A stretch of 64,000 bases of DNA from contig NZ_ATZA01000002.1 of the NCBI RefSeq assembly GCF_000427965.1, positions 1 to 64,000 of the forward strand, written 5' to 3'. The DNA is from Olivibacter sitiensis DSM 17696 (lineage in GTDB: Bacteria > Bacteroidota > Bacteroidia > Sphingobacteriales > Sphingobacteriaceae). Numbering within the stretch: the first letter of the stretch is position 1; each line of letters opens with the position of its first letter. The translations under genes were made by a program, and so were the position numbers. The notes beneath the pieces are model-generated. The model worked only from the letters and a program-made list of their open reading frames with translations, searched no databases and was not told the origin of the DNA. Shown in pieces: positions 54,312-61,878 of this stretch.

Positions 54312-54797
54312 TTAAAGTAGCTCCTCTATTTTTCTTTTCAACCTTTTCGATTCGGGATTGGTAAAGCTGTAGAAATAATCCACCACCTCACCATCTCGGT
54401 TTATCAAGTACTTGTGAAAGTTCCACCAAGGTTTACTGTTGACATGTCCATTCAGCGCCTTTTGCGAAAGAAACTTATAGACGGGATGTGTTTTCTCACC
54501 TCTAACGTGTACCCTATCAAATACTCTAAAATGAAGTTTTTGATCAACCCGACAGTAGTTTTGCAGTCGCTCCCCGGATAAACTTTCTTGTCCACCAAAA
54601 TCGTTGCTTGGGAACGCGATGACCTCAAATCCCTTGTCCTTATAAGTTTGATACAGTGATTCCAACTGCTGATACTGTGGGGTAAAACCACATTCGCTTG
54701 CTGTATTGACCACCAACAAAACTTTTTTTTGAAAAATGCTAAAATCCACCACTGTACCATCTGGTCGGACGGCACAATAAGAATAAAACGTATCCAT
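54312..54797 (-). CDS. glutathione-peroxidase-family thiol peroxidase
   Basis: 161 residues. The peroxidatic Cys is in NTASECGFTPQYQQLE (about residue 36). The usual FPCNQFGGQEP block reads FPSNDFGGQE, so the Cys and the Gln of that block are replaced. A likely resolving Cys is in LQNYCRVDQ, and Trp and Asn of the active site are in KPWWNFHKYLI. This is the monomeric Cys type that uses thioredoxin rather than glutathione; next to bshB1, bacillithiol or a bacilliredoxin is a possible partner (inference). Confidence 0.92.
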   Translation of the reverse strand: MDTFYSYCAVRPDGTVVDFSIFQKKVLLVVNTASECGFTPQYQQLESLYQTYKDKGFEVIAFPSNDFGGQESLSGERLQNYCRVDQKLHFRVFDRVHVRGEKTHPVYKFLSQKALNGHVNSKPWWNFHKYLINRDGEVVDYFYSFTNPESKRLKRKIEELL

Positions 54798-54804
54798 ATC
54801 CTTT

Positions 54805-55425
54805 TTAGAAATAGTGGTACGTGCGGTCTACGTTGCGGAGTATATTTTCTATGTCCCTCTGTTCTTCGGGATCATAAGTAGCTTTTAGATTATGCCCAAA
54901 TACACGGGCTACCGATTGATAGAAAAAAGCCGAAACCCCACCACGCAACTCACGCACCAGTTCATAACTAGAACTGCCTGTTTGCCTATCAATGAGCATA
55001 ATAAGGATCTTCCCTTGATTGACGGACATCTTCTTTATCTCTCTATTGAACATACCTTTGATTTCAGCCTCACAGGCCTTCACCAATCGTTTCTGTTCCT
55101 TCCGATCACCTGTCATAGCCAAATCACGTTGCAACTTATCATAGCGTTGTTCTGCAAAACGCGCATAAGGCAACACCTTCATTACATTATACTTGAGTCT
55201 ATTATATTTGGCCTTTTCCTCAGGTGTTTTAAACACCCTGACAGCATATACCTGTACTTCAGGCAAAGGAATCCAAGGCAAGCGCTCTCCATTAATGACC
55301 GTTACAGGCAGTTTGATTTGCCGTTTAGGCGCAGAGGCAGTATCAACAATGGCCATATCTTGAGCCATTGTCTTCCCGGAGAAAAACAGAAATACAGGCA
55401 CTACAAATAGCAGTCTATTTTTCAT
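54805..55425 (-). CDS. DUF4294 secreted protein
   Basis: 206 residues with a signal peptide (VVPVFLFFSGKTMAQ). It belongs to DUF4294 by its LPEVQVYAVRVFKTPEEKAKYNRLKYNVMKVLPYA block and the later GKILIMLIDRQTGSSSYELVRELRGG. The function is unknown. It is the first of three co-directional genes, 7 bp before the peroxidase gene and divergent from rel. Confidence 0.88.
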   Translation of the reverse strand: MKNRLLFVVPVFLFFSGKTMAQDMAIVDTASAPKRQIKLPVTVINGERLPWIPLPEVQVYAVRVFKTPEEKAKYNRLKYNVMKVLPYARFAEQRYDKLQRDLAMTGDRKEQKRLVKACEAEIKGMFNREIKKMSVNQGKILIMLIDRQTGSSSYELVRELRGGVSAFFYQSVARVFGHNLKATYDPEEQRDIENILRNVDRTYHYF

Positions 55426-55580
55426 ATTGTTTAACCTCTAACAAACTTACGCATAAATAACAAAACCTCAAAAGCACACCCCAACCCCCCTTAAACTACA
55501 AGGAAAAATTTTGAATGTGTATCCTGCAAAAAAACAGTATTTTTTATGTAAATTGCCAATAAATCGTACTTTGCGTACGT

Positions 55581-55601
55581 CTTTGATTAGCAATATCAAA
55601 G
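55581..55601. promoter_or_regulatory. inverted repeat upstream of rel
   Basis: CTTTGAT and ATCAAAG form a perfect 7-bp inverted repeat around TAGCAAT. A second short one, CGTAC-TTTGC-GTACG (55565-55579), lies just before it. They sit 45-80 bp upstream of the rel ATG and could be an operator or leader hairpins. No partner protein is suggested. Confidence 0.4.
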
Positions 55602-55645
55602 TTACGAATTTAATATTCAGATTCGCAATAGTTTACAACAAGAAG

Positions 55646-57859
55646 ATGAAGGAAGTCACGATAGATCTAGAAGCGGAAAAAAAAGAAATACTGAAGCGGT
55701 ACAGGGCTTTGCTGCGTGCTTGCAAGCCTACTTTGCAAAAAGGGGATAAGCAAATGATTAGGCGTGCGTTCGATCTGGCGCTTGAAAGCCACAAGAATAT
55801 GCGCCGTAAGTCTGGCGAACCCTACATTTACCATCCCATCGCCGTGGCACAGATCGCCGCGGAGGAGATCGGCTTGGGAACAACTTCCATAGTCTGCGCC
55901 CTGCTGCACGACGTGGTGGAAGACACAGACGTCACGCTGGAACAAATTGAAAACCAATTCGGCAAAAAAGTGGCCAAGATTATAGATGGCCTTACCAAAA
56001 TATCGGGCATATTCGACCCCAATAGTTCCATTCAGGCCGAGAACTTCCGCAAGATGCTACTCACATTGGCCGACGATGTGCGGGTAATACTCATCAAGCT
56101 GGCAGACCGCCTGCACAACATGCGTACCATGGAGTTCATGGCTAGGGACAAACAATTGAAAATAGCCTCCGAAACCAGTTACCTTTACGCTCCCCTCGCC
56201 CATCGCTTAGGACTATACGCCATCAAATCCGAGCTAGAGGACCTCAGCATGAAGTATACCGATCCAGATACTTATAAGTTCATCGCGAGGAAACTGAACG
56301 AAAAGAAAGCCGAGAGAGAAAAATATATCCATCAGTTTGTAGCGCCTATCCAAGAGATCATCGCCGAGCAGGGAATCAAGGCCAGGGTCTTCGGACGCCC
56401 AAAATCTATCTTCTCCATATGGAACAAGATGCGCAAAAAGTCCATTCCTTTTGAGGAAGTCTATGACCTATTCGCCATCCGCATCATCATAGACACCACG
56501 CCCGAAATGGAAAAAGCCGAGTGCTGGAAAGCCTATTCCATCGTTACGGATCTCTATCGCCCTAATCCCGATCGCCTGCGCGATTGGATTTCCTCGCCAA
56601 AAATCAATGGCTATGAATCGTTGCATACAACCGTAATGGGTGCCAAAGGACAATGGGTGGAAATCCAGATCCGTACCGAGCGCATGAACGAAATAGCGGA
56701 AAAGGGCTTTGCCGCGCACTGGAAATATAAGGAATCCAACTCCGATAGTGGACTGGATCAATGGATTCAGAAAATCCGAGACATACTAAGCAATCCCGAA
56801 CAAAATGCGCTCGACTTCGTCGACGATTTCAAGATGAACCTCTTCTCCGATGAGATTTTTATCTTTACACCAAAGGGAGCGCTTATTCAGCTACCTGCCG
56901 GTGCTACGGCGCTTGATTTTGCTTTTGAAATACATTCCGACCTAGGAGCTAGCTGTATAGGCGCCAAGGTGAACCACAAGCTGGTGCCACTTTCATACAA
57001 ATTGGCCAATGGCGACCAAGTAGAAATCATCACTTCAAATAAACAGACTCCTAAAGAAGACTGGCTCAATTTTGTGGTGACAGCCAAAGCTAAGTCCAAA
57101 ATAAAATCGGCACTCAAGGAAGAGAAAAGAAGGATTGCCGAAGACGGCAAAGAGATACTGGAAAGGAAGCTCAAATCACTAAAGATCACCTATAATACGG
57201 ACAATTTAAATAAACTCGCTGCCTTCCTTAAACTCCCTTCCACGCAAGATCTCTTCTACAATGTGGCAAAAGGATTGACAGACCTAAAACAACTGAAAGA
57301 CTTTGCCGCATCTGAAAGAAGCATCGACACCTCGCCTGGCCCCAGCACACGTATCGAACAACATATAGACGGGCTGTCCAAAAAGGTAGATAAAAAAGCC
57401 GATGACACGCTACTAATAGGTGACGATATGCAAGCAATAGACTATACACTGGCCAATTGCTGCAACCCCATACCTGGTGATGATGTATTTGGCTTTGTCA
57501 CCGTCAATGACGGCATCAAGATTCACCGCACGAACTGTCCCAATGCATCCAAGCTGATGGCAAATTATGGCTACCGCATTGTGAAAGCCCAATGGGCATC
57601 ACGCAACGAAAGTGCCTTTTTGACGGGATTACATATCGTGGGAATAGACGATGTAGGCCTCATAAATAAGATCACAGCTGTCATATCGCAAGATTTCAAA
57701 GTCAACATCAGATCATTAAGTATAGGCAGCAATCAAGGTATATTTGAGGGCAACATCATGGTTTATGTAAACAGTACAGAACACCTAGAGAACCTCATCA
57801 ATAACCTCAAACATATTAAGGGCGTAACAGGTATCACAAGATATGATTCCGAAAATTGA
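55646..57859 (+). CDS. rel: bifunctional (p)ppGpp synthetase/hydrolase Rel
   Basis: 737 residues from ATG at 55646 (the frame extends upstream only with a TTG). The hydrolase HD domain has His63 (YHPI) and His88-Asp89 (LLHDVVEDTD). The synthetase domain has FAIRIIID and GYESLHTTVMG (about 320) and EIQIRTERM. TGS lies near 408-470, the Cys-Cys zinc-finger-like region at NCCNPIPGDD (about 603), and ACT from about 658. All key motifs are intact, so both activities are expected. It is the single long-form enzyme of the stringent response. Confidence 0.97.
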   Translation: MKEVTIDLEAEKKEILKRYRALLRACKPTLQKGDKQMIRRAFDLALESHKNMRRKSGEPYIYHPIAVAQIAAEEIGLGTTSIVCALLHDVVEDTDVTLEQIENQFGKKVAKIIDGLTKISGIFDPNSSIQAENFRKMLLTLADDVRVILIKLADRLHNMRTMEFMARDKQLKIASETSYLYAPLAHRLGLYAIKSELEDLSMKYTDPDTYKFIARKLNEKKAEREKYIHQFVAPIQEIIAEQGIKARVFGRPKSIFSIWNKMRKKSIPFEEVYDLFAIRIIIDTTPEMEKAECWKAYSIVTDLYRPNPDRLRDWISSPKINGYESLHTTVMGAKGQWVEIQIRTERMNEIAEKGFAAHWKYKESNSDSGLDQWIQKIRDILSNPEQNALDFVDDFKMNLFSDEIFIFTPKGALIQLPAGATALDFAFEIHSDLGASCIGAKVNHKLVPLSYKLANGDQVEIITSNKQTPKEDWLNFVVTAKAKSKIKSALKEEKRRIAEDGKEILERKLKSLKITYNTDNLNKLAAFLKLPSTQDLFYNVAKGLTDLKQLKDFAASERSIDTSPGPSTRIEQHIDGLSKKVDKKADDTLLIGDDMQAIDYTLANCCNPIPGDDVFGFVTVNDGIKIHRTNCPNASKLMANYGYRIVKAQWASRNESAFLTGLHIVGIDDVGLINKITAVISQDFKVNIRSLSIGSNQGIFEGNIMVYVNSTEHLENLINNLKHIKGVTGITRYDSEN

Positions 57860-57890
57860 AAAAGCATTTACAGCGCTTTTTCAATCACTT
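57856..57890 (+). terminator. intrinsic terminator after rel
   Basis: A 10-bp stem, TTGAAAAAGC (57856-57865) with GCTTTTTCAA (57875-57884), includes the rel stop codon and is followed by a weakly T-rich stretch. A Fur-family gene starts 60 bp on with its own ribosome-binding site. Confidence 0.65.
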
Positions 57891-57944
57891 TTTAATGCCA
57901 TTTTTTTTAAATAGCTTTGTAACTTAATAAGGAGTACCATCACA

Positions 57945-58439
57945 ATGTCGACAGCAGAAAACAAAAATACGGTAAAAAAGATTTTCGAGGCCTACCTCGA
58001 GAACAAAAGTCTGCGCAAAACTCCAGAGCGCTTTGCCATCTTGGAAGAAATCTATTCCCGAAATGACCATTTTGATGTGGAGTCCCTGTACATCCACATG
58101 AAGAATAAAAGGTACCGTGTCAGTAGGGCTACGGTATACAATACACTGGAGCTATTAGTCTCTTGCGATTTGGTTACCAAGCACCAGTTTGGCAAGAACA
58201 TGGCGCAATTTGAAAAATCATACGGATTTAAGCAACACGATCATATCATCTGCATAGAATGTGGAAAAGTAGTGGAATTCTGCGATCCCCGCATCCATCA
58301 AATACAAAGCATGATGGGCGAGCTGCTACACTTTGATATCAAGCACCATTCGCTCAATCTATATGGCGTATGCAGTGACTGCAAGGCAAAGAAAGCACAT
58401 GAAGCCAAAATGCAGAATAAAGATTTGGCGACTGCTTAA
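57945..58439 (+). CDS. Fur-family metalloregulator
   Basis: 164 residues. A winged helix (ESLYIHMKNKRYRVSRATVYNTLELLV) is followed by the dimer domain with metal ligands: QHDHIICIECGKVVEFCDP (His and CxxC) and CSDCKAKK (second CxxC), the structural zinc site of the family. Whether it senses iron, zinc or peroxide cannot be told. A GGAG ribosome site lies 10 bp before the ATG, unusually clear for this window. Confidence 0.93.
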   Translation: MSTAENKNTVKKIFEAYLENKSLRKTPERFAILEEIYSRNDHFDVESLYIHMKNKRYRVSRATVYNTLELLVSCDLVTKHQFGKNMAQFEKSYGFKQHDHIICIECGKVVEFCDPRIHQIQSMMGELLHFDIKHHSLNLYGVCSDCKAKKAHEAKMQNKDLATA

Positions 58440-58468
58440 TTGACATGGAAAATATATTCTTAATATAG

Positions 58469-58532
58469 GCTGCCTGATTATCTTTCGTTCCATACATTTG
58501 TTGCGAAAAATAGTCAGGCAGCTTTTGTTTTT
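58469..58532 (+). terminator. intrinsic terminator after the Fur-family gene
   Basis: A 9-bp stem, GCTGCCTGA (58469-58477) and TCAGGCAGC (58514-58522), closes a 36-nt loop and is followed directly by TTTTGTTTTT. It separates the Fur-family gene from purA. Confidence 0.85.
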
Positions 58533-58579
58533 AAAATTATTCATAAACGCTAACAACAGATTAATAAAACAACATAGAA

Positions 58580-59857
58580 ATGATGAAAGTCGATGTGCTT
58601 TTGGGACTGCAATGGGGTGACGAAGGCAAAGGTAAAATCGTGGATGTATTGACTCCCGACTACGACCTCATAGCTCGTTTCCAAGGCGGACCAAATGCAG
58701 GCCATACATTGGAATTTGATGGGCAAAAGTATGTGCTAAATACGATTCCTTCGGGAATATTCAATCCAAAAACCTTGAATTTGATAGGAAATGGCGTCGT
58801 CATAGACCCTATCATTCTAAAACGTGAACTGGACAACCTGAAGAAAAATGGTTTCGATCCAGTAAAAGAAGGCAAGTTAGTATTGGCTCGCAGAGCACAT
58901 CTTATATTGCCCACCCATCAGCTATTAGATGCTGCGTCCGAAAGCAACATGGGGACAAAGAAAATCGGGTCTACGCTAAAAGGTATCGGCCCGACTTATA
59001 TGGATAAGACTGGCAGGAACGGTATCCGTGTAGGAGACACCACTTTGCCCGATTTTAAGGAAAGATATCAAAAATTGGTGGACAAGCACAAGTCTATCCT
59101 ATCCCATTATGGAGAAATACCCGACTTCAGCGAGAAAGAAGCTGCTTTCTTCGAGGCCATTGCATTCATCAAGACGATCCCTCACGTAGATAGCGAACAA
59201 CTAGTAAACAATTACCTCAAAGAGGGTAAGAAAGTATTGGCGGAAGGCGCACAAGGCACCTTGCTCGACATCGATTTCGGATCGTATCCATTTGTCACCT
59301 CATCCAATACCACTACGGCTGGCGCCTGTACCGGACTGGGCGTAGCACCCAAAAACATCGGTGACGTGATAGGTATCTTCAAGGCTTATTGTACCAGGGT
59401 AGGTGGCGGCCCTTTTCCCACCGAGCTGCATGACGAGACTGGCGAAACCCTAAGGCAGGTAGGACATGAATTTGGAGCCACAACTGGTAGAGCCCGCCGT
59501 ACCGGTTGGATAGATCTTCCAGCACTTAAATACGCTATCATGCTCAATGGCGTGACAGAACTGGTAATGACCAAGGCAGATGTATTGAACGATTTTGCCG
59601 AAATCAAGGTCTGTACACATTACATTCAAAATGGGGAAAAAGTAGATTTAATGCCTTACGACATTATCACTCATGAAGCAAAACCGGTATACGAAACCGT
59701 AAAAGGCTGGCAAGAAGACATCTGCCACATCAAAGCTGAAAGCGAAATCCCACAAGCGTTGAAAGATTATATAGCCTATTTGGAAAAACACCTAGAAGTG
59801 CCCATCAAGTACCTCTCCGTAGGCCCAGACAGGTTGCAGACGCTTGTATTGAACTAA
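58580..59857 (+). CDS. purA: adenylosuccinate synthetase
   Basis: 425 residues, normal length. It condenses IMP and aspartate with GTP on the way to AMP. The P-loop-like LLGLQWGDEGKGK lies near residues 7-19, followed by PNAGHT, GPTYMDKTGRNGIRVGD, the IMP loop TTTAGACTGLG, and TTGRARRTGW. Two ATGs in tandem (58580 and 58583) can serve as start. Confidence 0.98.
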   Translation: MMKVDVLLGLQWGDEGKGKIVDVLTPDYDLIARFQGGPNAGHTLEFDGQKYVLNTIPSGIFNPKTLNLIGNGVVIDPIILKRELDNLKKNGFDPVKEGKLVLARRAHLILPTHQLLDAASESNMGTKKIGSTLKGIGPTYMDKTGRNGIRVGDTTLPDFKERYQKLVDKHKSILSHYGEIPDFSEKEAAFFEAIAFIKTIPHVDSEQLVNNYLKEGKKVLAEGAQGTLLDIDFGSYPFVTSSNTTTAGACTGLGVAPKNIGDVIGIFKAYCTRVGGGPFPTELHDETGETLRQVGHEFGATTGRARRTGWIDLPALKYAIMLNGVTELVMTKADVLNDFAEIKVCTHYIQNGEKVDLMPYDIITHEAKPVYETVKGWQEDICHIKAESEIPQALKDYIAYLEKHLEVPIKYLSVGPDRLQTLVLN

Positions 59858-59869
59858 AAAGGCATATCC

Positions 59870-61165
59870 ATGTATGAGGTAGTTTTTGACCATAAAGATG
59901 CCTTGGAACTGTATACAAAGAAAGCCCTTCAATGGGCTTCTTTGTTTGATCAATTTTGCTATCTCAATGGCAACCAGTTAGATGATCGATATGGCAAATA
60001 CCATGCTATACTTGCTGTGGGTGCTAAATCTCAATTTGTATGGGGAAAGCAGGGAAATAGCGACACCTTTTCTCAGCTCCAAGCCTTTCTAGACACCAAG
60101 AAAGGCGATTGGAAGTTTGGTTTCCTGACATACGATCTTAAGAACAAAATAGAGAAACTCCACAGCCCGAAGACACCTTCCATCGTTTTCCCGCTCTCCT
60201 ATTTTTTCGTTCCCCAACACTTGCTGCTAATAGACAAGGACGACCTACGGGTAGAGATCCAATCGGATGAACCCAATGACATACTCCATCAAATCCGTGA
60301 GCAGGAAATCCAGCATGCGGCATTCGTGTTCAAAGGTGAAATACACCCCAAAACTAGCAGGGAGAAATATGTCGAAATCTTTGAAAACCTGAAACGGCAC
60401 ATCTTAAGAGGAGACATCTACGAGGTCAATCTCTGCCAAGAATTTGTGGGCGAACAGACGTCGATAGATCCACTCCAAGCCTATTGGACACTAAACAGTA
60501 TATCCCCCGCCCCCTTCTCATCCATGTTCAAGCACAACCAAAAATATGTGTTATGCACATCGCCAGAGCGCTTTTTGGCAAGAAGAGGGAAACAACTCAT
60601 CAGCCAACCCATCAAAGGCACGGCAAAAAGGGGCAATGATGAGCAAGAAGACGATCATATCAAAAACACATTGTTGCACGACCCGAAGGAAAGAAGCGAG
60701 AATATCATGATCGTAGACTTGGTGCGCCATGATCTCACAAAAAGTGCCGAAGCAGGAACGGTGCGGGTGCTCGAACTTGCCGGTCTGCACAGTTTCAAAA
60801 CAGTACATCAGCTCATTTCTACCGTAGCTTGTGAAGTGAGGAATAACATAAATGAAACAAACATCATTGCCAATACCTTTCCCCCAGGTTCCATGACCGG
60901 TGCTCCAAAGATAAGCGCCATGCAGCTGATAGATCGATACGAGGAAAGCGCACGCGGCATCTATTCGGGCTCCATCGGATACTTCTCCCCCGATGGGGAT
61001 TTCGACTTCAACGTGGTAATAAGAAGTTTGATATATGATGCCAACCAAGGGCTCATCTCCTTTCACGTAGGTGGGGCCATCACCGCACTGGCCGATGCCG
61101 AAAAAGAATATGAAGAATGTTTAACGAAGGCAGCTGGGATTTTGCAATTATTGGAATTGCATTAA
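59870..61165 (+). CDS. pabB: aminodeoxychorismate synthase component I
   Basis: 431 residues of the chorismate-binding family. The block SQPIKGTAKRG (Lys near 248) has the PIKGT lysine characteristic of PabB; anthranilate synthase (TrpE) has PIAGT. GSMTGAPK near residue 342 is the usual active-site block. With an amidotransferase it makes 4-amino-4-deoxychorismate for folate. No pabA is adjacent. It starts 12 bp after purA, so cotranscription is likely. Confidence 0.93.
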   Translation: MYEVVFDHKDALELYTKKALQWASLFDQFCYLNGNQLDDRYGKYHAILAVGAKSQFVWGKQGNSDTFSQLQAFLDTKKGDWKFGFLTYDLKNKIEKLHSPKTPSIVFPLSYFFVPQHLLLIDKDDLRVEIQSDEPNDILHQIREQEIQHAAFVFKGEIHPKTSREKYVEIFENLKRHILRGDIYEVNLCQEFVGEQTSIDPLQAYWTLNSISPAPFSSMFKHNQKYVLCTSPERFLARRGKQLISQPIKGTAKRGNDEQEDDHIKNTLLHDPKERSENIMIVDLVRHDLTKSAEAGTVRVLELAGLHSFKTVHQLISTVACEVRNNINETNIIANTFPPGSMTGAPKISAMQLIDRYEESARGIYSGSIGYFSPDGDFDFNVVIRSLIYDANQGLISFHVGGAITALADAEKEYEECLTKAAGILQLLELH

Positions 61166-61225
61166 CTGCACTATTTCGGAAAGGGCGACCCTTGAAATAC
61201 ATCTCCATTTCTCGAGTCTCCTCGC

Positions 61226-61450
61226 TCATTCCTTGGCCTTCACCTCATCTGCCCGCACGATAGTCCTCACTAGCCAGTCGTGGTCATCGCTCTTACACCT
61301 TTCCAAGAAAACGGTATAAGCGTGTGCCTTACCATCTTCTCCAAGCAATTCAAATTCGAACTTCACTTCTCCTAAGTCATTCTCCTTGCTGAAGTCTACT
61401 TCATCCAAGTGGCTATAGACATATTCCTTTATTTCGTCGTCGCTATGCAT
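61226..61450 (-). CDS. small acidic protein, unknown function
   Basis: 74 residues from ATG at 61450 (the longer frame begins with TTG). It is acidic and soluble, starts MHSDDEIKEYVYSHLDEVDF and ends HDWLVRTIVRADEVKAKE, with a beta-strand-rich middle (GEVKFEFELLGEDGKAHAYTVFLERC). No family is recognised. It lies alone on the minus strand between pabB and a small membrane-protein gene. Confidence 0.6.
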   Translation of the reverse strand: MHSDDEIKEYVYSHLDEVDFSKENDLGEVKFEFELLGEDGKAHAYTVFLERCKSDDHDWLVRTIVRADEVKAKE

Positions 61451-61592
61451 GTTTTTCAAGATTTGAATTATCAACTAAACAACTGTGGCAGCTATTTTGT
61501 TGTTCGAATAGCGATAAACAAAAATGATGAAAAACAAACCCCCAATTAAAGTGGGCCTAGTACAATAAACAATTCAAGAAAAAAAATCTATC

Positions 61593-61775
61593 ATGGAAAA
61601 CAGAGAAAAGATCAACAAAAAAATTGAGAAGGATTACAATGCTCATCAAGAAAATCCCGGACCATCGGAAGAATCCATCAAAGAAAAAGACGACAAGCCC
61701 GTAGCCAATACCATAAAATGGGTCATCGCCATTGCCGTTATAATTATGGCAATTATTTATTTCTTTTTCTTATAA
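61593..61775 (+). CDS. small tail-anchored membrane protein
   Basis: 60 residues. A charged, Lys/Glu-rich N-terminal 40 residues is followed by a single hydrophobic segment that reaches the C-terminus (WVIAIAVIIMAIIYFFFL), as in tail-anchored proteins. The codon use and a separate start support a real gene. The function is unknown. Confidence 0.6.
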   Translation: MENREKINKKIEKDYNAHQENPGPSEESIKEKDDKPVANTIKWVIAIAVIIMAIIYFFFL

Positions 61776-61878
61776 TTTAAACGGACAATACCAAGCATAG
61801 TCAAATATGCCTATTTTTGCGTTTCAAATACATAAAGTCATCTTTCATCATTTGATACTTTTTTAATTTTACTCCATT

